This document shows, piece after piece, positions 33,268-44,156 of a DNA stretch of 64,000 nt (position 1 is its first letter; each line of letters starts with the position of its first letter). The translations under genes and the position numbers were made by a program. The DNA is from Deinandra increscens subsp. villosa (taxonomy: Eukaryota; Streptophyta; Magnoliopsida; Asterales; Asteraceae): positions 9,681,542 to 9,745,541 of the forward strand of contig JBCNJP010000019.1 in assembly GCA_039602395.1 (NCBI GenBank). The letters run 5' to 3'. The notes under the pieces were generated by a model that ran no database searches, was not told where the DNA came from, and worked only from the letters and a program-made list of their open reading frames with translations.

Positions 33268-34186
33268 GAATTCGTATTAATAAATACCCAAGGCAAAATG
33301 TCAAAAAACAGTTGTCATTTGATTTATCAAATATATATACATGGCCCAAAAGGCCCTACACTGAAATTGAACATGAAAATTTTGTTGTGATGGTGAGGTT
33401 GCATATTAACTTTTTCTTTCATGTTTTCTCTGTTGCAAAGATGACAAGCCCGACAATATATACACGACCACTAAATTAAATTTCTGTTCTCTACACTGTA
33501 AAACACTCAGAGATTTGAATGGGGATCTCCGATCTTTAGATTACGTAAATATAAACCTTTGAAAAACAAGTCACAAGTTCGGGAACTTCTATTTAATCCA
33601 CGTCCCTTGAACGCTTTTAGAAGCCTTTATATGTGCACATTCGATTTTTACAGATCTTTACAAAACTCTTATTTCATCTACATCCCTACAAATATCTTTA
33701 CTCTCGGTTAAAATTTTCACATTACTTTCAGACATATTTAACAGTCATTTGACTTTATAATTGTTAAAAAAAAACCCATTGTATCTTTTAAACGACCGTT
33801 CGATAATTCGTTAGTTATGTTGAAATAGCTCCCTCTACCCTTCAAAGGTCATTTAAGTACTCGTGAAATTGTTTCACTAATTGAATGGTGTGGGATCACG
33901 TTCGTGGTTTGGGTAGGCACCATATTTTTTTGGGTTTGTTTGTATTTTATTTATTTATTTATTTTGATATCAGTTTAGATCTGAGTTGAAATGACTGCTC
34001 AGAAATTTTATTTGTATGTCCCACACTATCGAATCTTTTTCGTTTGTGCACCAAAAATGTGAATTACTCAATTATGATTTCAACTTAGAGTGAAGCTAGA
34101 GTTGTGACAGTTATTAGTTCGCTTGTCAAACCGCTTATAAATATTCAAAATTAGATTTGGTGGCAGCGCTCTGTTACGGGGAGAAT
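33268..34186. other. intergenic DNA, possibly the degraded 3' end of a gypsy internal region
   Basis: No recognisable coding sequence. The last bases (TTACGGGGAGAAT, 34174-34186) look like a polypurine tract in front of the LTR-like sequence that follows. Confidence 0.4.
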
Positions 34187-36157
34187 TGTGACACATTAAA
34201 TATTTGTATTACGATAACGCTACATAAAAAAAACATAAATACAAAAAAATTATAATAATGTTAAATTTAAAAACCAAATGCTTAAAGTTATGACAAACGA
34301 CTATATCTATTACATCATCAACTCATTACTAAATTTTATGTGTTTGCATAAAAAACAGAAAACATGATGCGTTTAGTTATAAAGAGAAAATAATTATATA
34401 ACATAGTCATGTGGAGCCGCCATGACAGTCCACATGGCTCACTAAAAACAACTTACTGTTGAAACGACCTTTAATTATACAGAATGTAGGAAACATATTT
34501 TACATCGTTTAGAATGTGATGTCTTGAGAATTGATGAACTTTTTTTATTTTGCCCTTTTAAAAAGGATAATTTACTATTGATAAGAAGGTTATGTTTCTA
34601 TTTGTAATATATATAGCTATTAGTAGTTATGTTAAATATTGTTTAAACGACCTTTTCAAACGGGTTATGTCTCTAATAGTGATCACTTTCTATGATTATC
34701 TGGCTCAAGTACCATCTCCTAGTATACCAGATGTGTTTATATATAGCATGTATCGGCGTCTCTACCACACCCCGACACAACACATGACATACATTCTTCA
34801 AAATGGTTAACCCAAAGCCCAATTGTGCATATATTAATGAAGATAGGAAGAGCCTTCTATGAGACATGACATCAATCTCAAAAGCCTGTGATGCTAACCT
34901 GATTATCAATGCCATTGGTAACACATAAACGAGTTGGGTGTTCGTTTAAAGGAGATGAATAAATCCTCTTTATTCCTTAATATCAAAAATATATTTAAAC
35001 TGTTACTATTTAGACTATGTGGACTAGAAGACTAAAACCCGAAACTCGGTTTGGATAAAACTTGATGTTGAAATGTTATGTCGACTTTGTATGTATGAAT
35101 ATACATGAGGATCATCATAATTTTATATGATTAAGTTTTTTCTAATAAATCATAAAAATATAAATTTTTTTTTGCCGTTCAGAAATATAAATAATTTATT
35201 ATAGTTATTTATCGTTTTGTAGTCAGCTTCAGAATAAACCAACACTTCGACACTGAACGTACGTAGTTCACCAAATTGCATCACCAACTAGTCGTCAAGT
35301 CGATTATGTCGTGAAAGTTCAATTATTTATTTATTTATTCATTTATTATTTAATTAATTATTCATTCATTCAATTATTCCTCCATCTTGTTTAGTCGTCA
35401 AGTTCGTCTTCGGATTTATTCATTTCGTTTCCGGAAGTCATTCTTTCATTTGTGTCTCCATATCAGGTGAGTATTCATAGCCCTTTTTCATTTTAATGTT
35501 TTGGGTGCAACATGTACCATATTCAAAAATCTCTAAACGCTTTATTATGAAATCAAACATGCGATTCTATGTGCTCTATGTCGTGTGATTCTCTGATTAT
35601 GTGATACTTGTGGATTATTTATTGTGGTATTCTCTAATCTCTAGTCGCTAGTCTCGAATCGCATGAGTATCATTAACCATTGAGTCGTGGCAACACTGAT
35701 GGATCTATTGGCTGACAACCCACCTGGCCTGCCTCGCGTTGGCGTTGGGTGATTGCTCCTTTACTGTCTAGGTTTGGTGCACATCACTCATACTTGTTGA
35801 TCATGATATAGATATTTACACTTGACTCGTTGAGTCGCAACGCTTTATACTATGTAGTGTACTAAACCTATGTTTACTCACCAACTACTTGTAGTTGGCC
35901 CGTATTTTGTGCATGTTGCAGGCTTTGCTGTTTGGATTCGATGATCATGATGATAACATCATAGGATGCATGCGGACTAGTGTGACCAAAATCAGTAAAG
36001 TTAATATGTTATTTGTGACTGTTGTAATTGAATTATCATGTAATAATCATTTTGCATGAAATGGGTTTATTAAGAATATCGCAACATTAAATTAGTGTTG
36101 TGTGTATATGGACAATCATTGCGCCCGACGTATTCCGCCGTCGGTTGGGGTGTGACA
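34187..36157 (+). repeat. old gypsy LTR related to the nested element's LTR
   Basis: Begins TGTGACACATT after a purine-rich tract and ends CCGCCGTCGGTTGGGGTGTGACA's terminal motif GGGGTGTGACA. The last 20 or so bases and a segment near 35700 (GATCTATTGGCTGACAACCCAC, then GGCGTTGGGTG) match the recent gypsy LTR (for example 9250-9300 and 9735-9757). Most other parts have diverged beyond recognition by eye. No target duplication was found, so it is probably the 3' LTR of a decayed element. Its left boundary is inferred. Confidence 0.6.
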
Positions 36158-37776
36158 TCCGCCACCGCCAACACCACTACCGTCGTAATTTCCCCACTTC
36201 TCCCTTATGCAATTTAACGACCCAAACTCCAACCCCACTCGCCTCAATCACCCCCTTCATCTCTTCCTTTCTGCAATTTCACATCTCAATCACCCCTTCT
36301 AGCTGCAATTTCAAATCAATCAGTGGGGATACAATTAATCAGTGAGAAGCACTATCTCCACAGCCGACGAATGAACGCATGAGCTAATTCCCCAATCTTA
36401 GATCTTTCGCCTCGTCCTCAATCACGAACTGATCTATTCAACTTTAATGTGCAGCTGGTGGCGGCCGACGATGGGAGAGAGAGAGAGAGAGAGAGAGTGA
36501 GAGACGGAGTAGACGGTGGTTGTTGGTGGTGTGGCCGACGATGGTAGAGAGAGAGAGAGAGAGATAGAGTAGACGAGAGAGAGAGAGATGGACTAGACAG
36601 TGGTTGTTGTTGGTGGTGGCCAGAGGTGGTAGCGGCAGGTGGTGGTGAATGGTGATGTCGTGAAGGCAGACGCATAGATGCATGGTGGTTCTCTTGTTTA
36701 GGTTTTTTATTTTAAATTTGTTTATCATATTTATTGTCACGTAGAATTGCCATGACACATAGAATGCCACATCAGCAAAATAATAACGGAGTTTTTGTTC
36801 TGTTAGTTTGGGATTGATACAGAAAAATAAGTAAAAAGTTGAGCTCGATGACAAACATTTCGTTAAAACTTGAAATAATATAAATTCAATTTGGCTTAAA
36901 GTATATACATAAAATCAACAACAATGTTACGTACAATGTCAACTTTAAATTAATTATGGGGACTCAGCTCTATTGAAAGCTACCCCCAAAATTCAAAATT
37001 TTAATCATAAAAAGTAATAATACAATAACAAAAATAAAATAATAATCACCAAACCAAGTAATTATTCTATGTTCAAAAGTCAGTTATGGAGGACAAAGTC
37101 ATGATTTAATTATAATAACAAAACGTAAGACAAATAGCACATACAAATTCCAAGACATTCTTGGAAAAACCCTAAAAATATTTCAGAAGATCGCTATAAA
37201 AAATAATAAATAGAATCAATTGTTAATATTCTCTCGTCTACAAATTATATTCTTTGTCACTTTAAATAGATAGTAATAATCTAATTTATTGTGGAAACCC
37301 TAATTAAATATATCCTATATGTTGTATCAGTAAAAGTTGGAGACTCAATATTAAAGCTATGAAGGATGAACCCTAAAAGCTATACCAGAAAACCCCAATG
37401 ACCTTACACAGATTATCAAACCACAAGATCCAAGCCATATGGACAAATTGGTCAGCTGCCATAGGAATAAGATAGGTCAGAAACAGCATCCTGGTCCGTG
37501 AGGTTAACCAAAACCAAAGTTCTTGAAACATGAACCAGGGTCTGCAGCATCAAAATTAGAGAAATTGAAGGTGGAATACTATGCCAATTGTTAGTCGACA
37601 AATAACCCAACGGGGCCAGCTATTTCACACTCTAAGCCGGCCTTCGGGTTAGGGTTTTATAGAAAAAATCTCTTACCTAATTCGTCCTCCTTTCAAATTA
37701 GGGCTAGCTAGCAGTTAGAAATGTGGCTCCTACCCTTAATTTTTCTGATGTGTTAATTGATAACTAATTAACATCA
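36158..37776. other. intergenic DNA with GA microsatellites, no supported gene
   Basis: Simple GA runs at about 36477-36500 and 36548-36590 create Ser/Leu-rich shadow frames on the minus strand. A CCACC-rich stretch lies just after the LTR. From 36700 to 37776 the DNA is AT-rich with no conserved frame. Confidence 0.55.
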
Positions 37777-37975
37777 CAGGTAGTGCAGCTTAACCGTTTT
37801 GGAGGCCCAAAGCGAATAAATAAGACAGGGCTCTATTAGAACGTATATAACTCGATCTTAAGGTTGTCAAATTATACAAATTCCAAATGAAATAAAACAA
37901 GTACCTATTGTTTTTTTGTAAGTTGGAGCCTTGTGACCTAAATCGCTTCATTTAACTTACCCTAAGACGCCCCTG
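37777..37975. mobile_element. probable hAT-type MITE, about 200 bp
   Basis: Starts CAGGTAGTGCAGC and ends GACGCCCCTG. An imperfect 8-bp repeat (ATTAACAT at 37767-37774, ATTAACAC at 37976-37983) flanks it, with two extra bases on the left. The inner text GGAGGCCCAAAGCGAA is often seen in such elements. Evidence is weaker than for the other two MITEs. Confidence 0.4.
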
Positions 37976-38275
37976 ATTAACACCCATTTGAATTTCATTT
38001 GAATCCTGACTCTTGACAAAAGCACTCAGGCAATCTAAAGCATCAACTTGAAATATGGCAACAGAAGAACCTACAAACAGATCTGAAATTTGGAAGAAGC
38101 TAAGAGCCATTTTTGATGATGTGAAGTTATGAATAGTTAAAGAACATGGTGGGACAAATATTTTATAATAAAATCAATAAAGAAAATTAAAGGGGAAAAA
38201 ACTAAAGATACAGAAATATGCATATATCTTAATTAATTAGTCTTAGAGTGAGGGAGGAGAAGAAGAAGAAAGGTG

Positions 38276-38500
38276 TTAGTTTTCCTTATCATGCTCATGC
38301 CAACATACAAGCATGGCTATACAACGCCTTACTATATAGAATCTAGCTCTTTGTTTCTTTGCTACATGCTTACACTTCTCTCCGAATGTTCGGTTGCACA
38401 TGTCCGGCACGTGCTCATCACCGCCACCACCGCCATCATTACAGCCGGTGTTCTTGTTAGTTTTTCTGCTCCTTCTCCTGTTGCTTTCTTCCACCTCCAT
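38276..38500 (-). CDS. DVL/ROTUNDIFOLIA-like small polypeptide
   Basis: A 74-residue protein, MEVEESNRRR at the start, ending HEHDKEN. The C-terminal half carries the diagnostic DVL/RTFL signature: CNRTFGEKC, then KKQRARFYIVRRCIAML and LVCWHEHD. These plant-specific, plasma-membrane-associated peptides limit cell proliferation and shape leaves, fruits and other organs when overexpressed. The N-terminal half is basic and low complexity with a Gly run, as usual in the family. I chose the internal ATG at 38500 because the longer frame upstream is made by a (GA)n microsatellite in the 5' leader. The gene has no intron, as expected. The repeat at 38549-38599 lies in its 5' UTR, where it could bind GAGA-binding (BPC) factors. 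Confidence 0.92.
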   Translation of the reverse strand: MEVEESNRRRSRKTNKNTGCNDGGGGGDEHVPDMCNRTFGEKCKHVAKKQRARFYIVRRCIAMLVCWHEHDKEN

Positions 38501-38545
38501 TTTGACAAATCTATCTAGTATGCCTCTACACAAGCTTGTAACTAA

Positions 38546-38548
<3 letters not shown>

Positions 38549-38599
<51 letters not shown>
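38549..38599. repeat. (CT)n microsatellite in the 5' leader of the DVL gene
   Basis: About 25 perfect CT units, GA on the coding (minus) strand, 49 bp upstream of the DVL start codon. Confidence 0.95.
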
Positions 38600-38601
<2 letters not shown>

Positions 38602-38700
38602 ATATATACGGATATAAATGACCAATTTGAGTGGTGTTAGATACAGAGAGAGAAAAGAGAGATGAAAAGGGTACGTTTTTTACGGCAATGGTGGCCATAG

Positions 38701-38709
38701 TTTTTTATA
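38701..38709 (-). promoter_or_regulatory. TATA box candidate of the DVL gene
   Basis: On the minus strand the sequence reads CTATAAAAAA about 200 bp upstream of the start codon. This would place transcription start near 38675 and put the GA repeat in the 5' UTR. Confidence 0.5.
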
Positions 38710-39261
38710 GAGTTAAAATTTAGAAGTTCGTTTGTATCTTTTTTCTGGTGGAGTGGGTGGAGGTGTTTGAATACGAAGATCGAATGTATAAATGTGTACG
38801 GATTAGCCTTTTGTATTCAAAGAGAAAGTTGTCGACAAGGGACTGTCCTATATATGATAATATATTAACTTTCCCTGCTATTCACACAAGTGTTATTGAC
38901 TTATTGTACAACTTACCAACACTTTTCGGGGTAAAAAGAACATTTCCCTCTCCACGATACATTTTATTACCATAATTCATGACTATATGAAGAAACTTTA
39001 ATGTATACACTATATACTAAAATAGTGAGTATGTGTGGAAAGAGTGTCTAATCTATATCTCATCTCATCTCATAATCATATATACAATAAATAGCTCCTC
39101 TATATAAAGGATGGAGCCTCAATGACTAAATATAAAAGAAAGGGAAAAAGACGAAAATAGTCTACTTGACCAAGTTTGAGACGAAAATAGACTCATTAAT
39201 TTTTTTTCTCAATTTTTAGTTCTACCTTAACGGTCGCTAACGACCTCCATTTAAACAAAAA
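38710..39261. other. intergenic DNA upstream of the DVL gene
   Basis: No coding sequence recognised. It is presumably the DVL promoter region, with AT-rich DNA. Confidence 0.5.
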
Positions 39262-39494
39262 ACGACCGTTCCTGTTGACCAACCACTGTGCGACATGTGT
39301 CCACCACGGTCGTTAATACGTTGGAAAGGTCGTCGACGACCGTCGTTTTCCGTCAAACGACCGTGGTCGTTGGCGACCACACACGTAGTCGGCGGTCGTT
39401 TGACGAAAAACGACGGTCGTCGACGACCTTTCCAACGTATTAACGACCGTGGTGGACACATGTCGCACCGTGGTTGGTCATCAGGAACGGTCGT
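39262..39494. repeat. foldback element with two 102-bp arms and a 29-bp loop
   Basis: The left arm (39262-39363) is nearly the perfect reverse complement of the right arm (39393-39494), with only about four mismatches by eye. The arms start ACGACCGTTCCTG and contain GTCGTCGACGAC, itself a palindrome. RNA from either strand would fold into a long hairpin. It is probably a foldback transposon or MITE. The open frames on both strands here (Arg-rich) are a by-product of the symmetry. Confidence 0.85.
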
Positions 39495-40050
39495 ATATAA
39501 TTTTCGTGTAGAAAATTTCGATATACTCCGGTTTCGATCCCCCATATTACCCAAAAATTGACGTTAGGAAAAAGAATTTTAGATCCCGACCCCTCACTTG
39601 ATATTTTCAAGCTTCACCACTGAATGCATATCCATACTCAAGTATATTTTAATTCGCTGATAAAACGTACACCGAATTGACAATCAAATATGGAGCCCTA
39701 ATATTCTCACGCCATAAAGTAGGTTGACAAGAAATAGAAATATCAAGCTTCTATGACACTATGACACAAATGTAATCTAACAAATCATGGTAGCGGAATG
39801 AGTGAGAGCATGATAATAACTTTTATACTATATCCATGAAAAAACAGATAATCCCACCAATAGAGAATAAGGATGACAGAAGTATAGTAAAACACATAGT
39901 TAAAGTGTAAAAGTGAAGAGTGTCTTGCTCCAACCTTAATCCCAACTATTTATAGAGCATCCAGTATGTTCCTACTAGCACTGGCACATCCGTCTATCGG
40001 CCTCTCGCATTCGTTCTTATAATCATTTTGTTATCAACCCTATCAAGCTT
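39495..40050. other. intergenic DNA, no supported gene
   Basis: No conserved frame. A TATTTATAGAGC motif near 39949 could be part of an old LTR promoter. Confidence 0.45.
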
Positions 40051-40428
40051 GACGCAACCAAGATATTGTCCGTTTTGGCAGCGGCATGCCCCTCAGGCAT
40101 CCACCCCTCACGGATTTAAAACGCGTCTTGGTAGGGAATGTATCAACACCCTTATAAAGGGGTGCTTAGTTCTCATCCCCACCAATGTGGGATGTTAAAA
40201 TCCTATCCCCTTAGGGGACCAGCGCCCTCGCTGGCACACTGGCCAACGGCTGGCTCTGATACCATCTGTAACAGCCCAGACCCGTCGCAACCAAGATATT
40301 GTCCGCTTTGGCAGCCGGCATGCCCTCAGGCATCCGCCCTCACGATTAAAACGCGTTTTGGTAGGGAAGGTATCCACACCCTTATAAAGGGGTGCTTAGT
40401 TCTCCTCCCAACAATGTGGGATGTTACA
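40051..40428 (-). mobile_element. TRIM (miniature LTR retrotransposon)
   Basis: Two related direct repeats, 40051-40198 (left, its outer end lost) and 40267-40428 (162 bp, TGTAACAG...GATGTTACA). On the minus strand the right copy is the 5' LTR. It is followed by GA and then TGGTATCAGAGCC (complement of 40252-40264), a perfect initiator tRNA-Met primer site. A purine-rich CTAAGGGGATAGG stretch before the other LTR serves as polypurine tract. The internal region is only about 70 bp and has no coding capacity, so movement would need proteins from another element. Confidence 0.82.
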
Positions 40429-40998
40429 GTATGTTGCATATGAAACATACCATGTTGCTGGTTGCATATATGTAACATAGTCGGAAATACAAAAAAAAAA
40501 CGATTTTTTTTTAGTTTTTTTTAGGTAATTAGGTGGCTATCATGTGTATAGACATGAAGAAAAAAAGAATAAGCACAAAATTTACCTAAATAGCCTTCAT
40601 TTAATTAAAATTTAATGATTTTTACATTAGTTTTTAAGTTTGTACAATAAAAATGATTTTTATTTGAACATTACCCTTGTTTAGTTTATAATATAGATTA
40701 AAGATACTTTGTAGGCTCATTCTATCATGTTTAAAATTAACCGGATATAATTTCTTTAACAAACTTTTTTTAAACTTAGTTTTAGAAACTTTTTAAAATC
40801 TTTTTAACAAACTTTTTACAAACTGATAATTTAACATTTTGTTTTATTAAACTTTTTTTTATAATTTAATAGCCTTCTTCGTAATGAACGACCCTATTAC
40901 TTTTTCCTAAACTTATCTTTACATGATTAATCATGTCAATGTTATTGTGGATTTGTGGTAACATATAAGTAAAAATATACAAATCTCAATGATATGTT
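40429..40998. other. AT-rich intergenic DNA, no gene seen
   Basis: Poly-A/T runs and short frames only. Confidence 0.5.
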
Positions 40999-42277
40999 GA
41001 GTAAATTACACAGAAGGTCCTTTACGTTTTACCCAGATTCCGTATTAGGTCATTTAACTAAAGTAGCTACACTAAACATCCTTTATGTTTTATACATGTT
41101 TCACAGAAGGTCCTTTATCACTAACGGGGTTAAAAAATATGGTTAAGTCAGGGGCAATTTAGTAAACTCGAAATCTCTTTAAAGTAACCCTTTAAAAAAA
41201 TAGAGAAATCTATACTTCTTTTCTTTCTTCCTGTACGCAAGAAAGTACAGGGCTCACATCCTTTTCTTCTTCATGTCCATCAAATGGGGGATGATCTCTG
41301 TCAGTGAATTATATCTTAAATATAATAAAGTTAAATTCATATAGTGACCGATATCCCAAGGAATACTATCAATCAACTCATTCCTTTCAATTTCAATCTT
41401 GTAGAAGTTTACGTACACAGCCTTGAACTTAGTGTTCTTCCCTGTAAGTTTACATGAACTTGCAGAAAATCTGTAAATTCGACGCACTCCAGCAACATCG
41501 ACTTCGGAAATTTGACATCCAGATAACGGAGGATGGTAACAGACGACCCCGATATGACGTCAGATCCGTACCGAATCACCGGAGTTTGAAACTCTAAATC
41601 GGGCGTTTCCGACGGGGCAAAAAGTAGGGTTACCGATTTGTATAAGAGTGCGAAGTGAATGTAGGAAGTGGTTGGGTTCGTCAGCGATCCATACATTCTA
41701 ACAACCGACAACTTCGCCGGCGCCAGAGACGGAAACGACAAAGGTGACGGAAAGGGGTTAATGGTATCCGATTGACTCGTTTTAAGGTGGACTTTATGAT
41801 TGGAGTTATCAACATTTGGATAAAATTGATTACGAATACGATTTGAGGGCTATTGAAATGGGGAAGATGTTGATGGTTTATGAGTGTTGAAGAAACTAAC
41901 GGAGGATAATATTCTAAACTTAAGATTGCGAGAAAAGTAAAAAGTTGAGAGTGGATGATGATGATTTTGGTCGGATTGGATGGAATGAAGAAGAAATGAT
42001 GTGAGCTCTACTTTCTTGTTAATGATTAGAGGAAGGAAGAAAAGAAATACCTGATGTTTATACATGGATTTCTTTATATTTTTAGGGGTTATTTTAAAGA
42101 GATTATGAATTGACTAAATTGCCCTTAACTTAACGATATTTTTTAACCCCGTTAGTGATAAAGGACCTTCTATGAAACATTTATTAAACATAAAGGATGT
42201 TTGGTGTAACTACTTTAGTTAAAGGACCTAATATGAAATATGGGTAAAACGTAAAGAACCTTCTGCGTAATTTACTC
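40999..42277 (-). mobile_element. Pack-MULE with about 214-bp terminal inverted repeats
   Basis: The ends GAGTAAATTACACAG (40999) and its complement at 42277 begin long inverted repeats (about 40999-41212 and 42064-42277). Both contain GGTCCTTTATCACTAACGGG and TTTAGTTAAAG-like text. A perfect 9-bp target duplication TGATATGTT lies at 40990-40998 and 42278-42286, the Mutator-type size. The middle (about 41220-42060) is not transposase. It is gene-like sequence on the minus strand, so this is a gene-capturing MULE. Confidence 0.88.
41254..42065 (-). pseudogene. captured gene pieces: GST N-terminal-like segment joined to an LRR-like segment
   Basis: Inside the Pack-MULE, minus strand. A leader-like frame (41850-42065) is followed by a frame at 41409-41741. 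That frame has the shape of a glutathione S-transferase N-terminal thioredoxin fold: VRMYGSLTNPTTSYIHFALL, TPVIRYGSDVISGSS and ILRYLDVKFP. After KFPKS the sequence changes, and a different frame (41254-41487) reads IERNELIDSIPWDIGHYMNL and LLYLRYNSLTEIIP, which resembles leucine-rich repeats. The two belong to different families, so the element seems to have joined fragments from two genes. The GST likeness is fair and the LRR likeness weak. Whether it is expressed is unknown. Confidence 0.5.
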
Positions 42278-43210
42278 TGATATGTTTTATAGTAAAGTGG
42301 ATGGATCTGTAACTAAAAATCTATAAATTCAAATAACGTAAAATATACATGTAATAATTTAAGTGTTAAAAAAATTATGTTAAATATATCTTAAAAGAAA
42401 GTCACTGTCTATAAAAAGGGAAATGGTGAGACTGAAATATGGAAATCAAATCAATCTTTCATTCTTTCCACCTCTTCATCGGATCATGAGGTTAGTTATA
42501 TCCACATACTTTTCAGCATAGATATGACAAAATTATACATTCATACATGTAACCCCAAAGTAAATTGAATATATAATCAAGTGATTCTCGGTACACCTTT
42601 TAGATCCGCATACTTATACACATTTTTAAATATACTTTGAAAGCTGTATTAATGTATATCTTCAGGTGGATACCGGAGAAGATAAACACCGCTAACGTCG
42701 GAGAAGACGAAAGAGAAAACTGGGATTATTCAGGTTTTTATTTCAGTTGAATCTTGTAATTTTTTTGATTTTTTTAAATGACGAGTGCCTTTTTTTTATT
42801 AAAATTGTACAAGATATTGAAGTACATTTTGACATGACTACTAAACAAAAGTCATTTTAATATGTTTACAAACACCACATGCTCAAGATAAATGGTGAAG
42901 CTTGAAAGAAAAATCGAGGGAGCGGGGCTAGAAACTTCTACCGAGAGGACGATACTCAATACATATAATTTTTTTTTTACATAAAATCATAAAAATATGT
43001 ACTTCTGGACGAAAAAACCGAGGGGGCGGTCCCCCCCCTCTGGTCCCCACTAACCTTCGCCTATGCTCATGATTTTCTCCTCGTTATCATTATAGATGGG
43101 CTAGCCAACATATGTCACTGGTGGAGTATCGTACTATATGTCCTCGAATACCCTCTATTTTCTATTTATGAGATATGCCTTGTTTGTCGCAAAACGTGTT
43201 TGGATTATTT
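42278..43210. other. intergenic DNA, no supported gene
   Basis: AT-rich with short frames. A possible small exon pair near 42480-42740 (GAG|GTTAGT and TTCAG|GTGG) is too short to support. Confidence 0.45.
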
Positions 43211-43720
43211 TGGGGTGCATGTGATACATTGTAGATCGAGAACCTTGGGGTTCAGGTACCGACATGATTTGGTTTGAGATATTTTCTTTGACATTTTCAA
43301 GCGTATCGTGATTTCTGCTAAAAAAGAAGTGCGCGTGAATTTCTTGACTGACACGTTTAAAGGAATATCAACAATTAGAACAGCTAACATTTTGGTCTTT
43401 AGATGGATGTGGGAAACATGCGTGTGTGGATCTAAAGGGGTTTCTCTTCTCGTGAGCTTAGGATGCAGTACTTTCACAACGGGTCAGACCGTCTTAAAAG
43501 TTGTTTCATGCAAAGTGGCTAAACACGGGAATGTGTGCCTTGACAACCAATACATGTTTATATGTACCGTTTGCATTGGGATACCTTTGGTTTTCTCGCA
43601 CCTGAGACCGTAAAGCTACTTGACAGGATTCAACGGTTCATGCACAGTATTATTATGACACCAAAATCTATAAATTTAGTTTTTAAACGTCCTGGTTTTC
43701 GATCTTATACAAAAAGAATT
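43211..43720 (+). pseudogene. degenerate retroelement-associated ORF fragment
   Basis: In shifting frames the plus strand reads FRYRHDLV, stop, DIFFDIF, then KKEVRVNFLTDTFKGISTIR and ANILVFRWMW. KVVSCKVAKHGN and, after a frameshift near 43580, DTFGFLAPETVKLLDRIQRF follow. This order (RHD, VNFLTD, LVFGWVGG-like, KVAKHEK-like, DTFGFLAPEAV-like) is a segment I recall from proteins dispersed in many copies in plant genomes and annotated as reverse-transcriptase-like. The copy has at least one stop and one frameshift and is dead. Confidence 0.5.
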
Positions 43721-43922
43721 AGCGGCACAGCTTTATTATTACGTGTTTGTCTTTTATTCTCGTATTAACTTTCTAGTTATTATCGAATTAACTAAGTTTT
43801 ATTTAAACTATTTAAAATATATATATATAAAATATAGTATTAGATTTAAAAAATTATTACACAATAACAATTATATACTAAAAATGTAACTATTTAAAGT
43901 TAAACCTTTAAAGCATTGCAAT

Positions 43923-44143
43923 GGTATGGGGATGAAGGTTTGAGCTTGGGGACCTGTGAGGTCTCAAGTTCAAACCTGACTCAAGGGGGGTTTTTCTCAA
44001 GTGGTGAGTTTCCTCCTTCATGGTGTTCCTGAGTGAGCCAAACCTGGAGTGTCAAAATCAGTATGAACGGTTGCAATCCCGTCTCAGGAAGGCTCACTCG
44101 GGTATTGAAGATTTGGGAAGTAGTTCCAAACGCCGTTAAAAAA
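43923..44143 (+). mobile_element. SINE, about 221 bp, with 13-bp target duplication
   Basis: Flanked by the perfect 13-bp repeat AAAGCATTGCAAT (43910-43922 and 44144-44156). It has a B-box-like AGTTCAAACCTG, the body motif TTTTCTCAAGTGGTGAGTTT and the tail GCCGTTAAAAAAAAA. Body and tail agree with the SINE at 32717-33259, so both belong to one family. The A box is not obvious, so this copy may be 5'-truncated or mutated. Confidence 0.82.
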
Positions 44144-44156
44144 AAAGCATTGCAAT

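Noticed and set aside
36418..36854. Two Ser/Leu-rich minus-strand frames
   Set aside because: Produced by GA microsatellites; no conserved start or domain.
38501..38698. Longer N terminus for the DVL protein (140 residues)
   Set aside because: The extra part contains an Arg-Glu run from the GA microsatellite. The internal ATG gives the normal family size.
39237..39561. Nearly identical Arg-rich proteins on both strands
   Set aside because: A by-product of the foldback hairpin, where both strands read the same sequence.
41254..41487. Stand-alone LRR receptor gene
   Set aside because: Only one weak repeat-like segment, inside Pack-MULE borders. Better explained as captured sequence.
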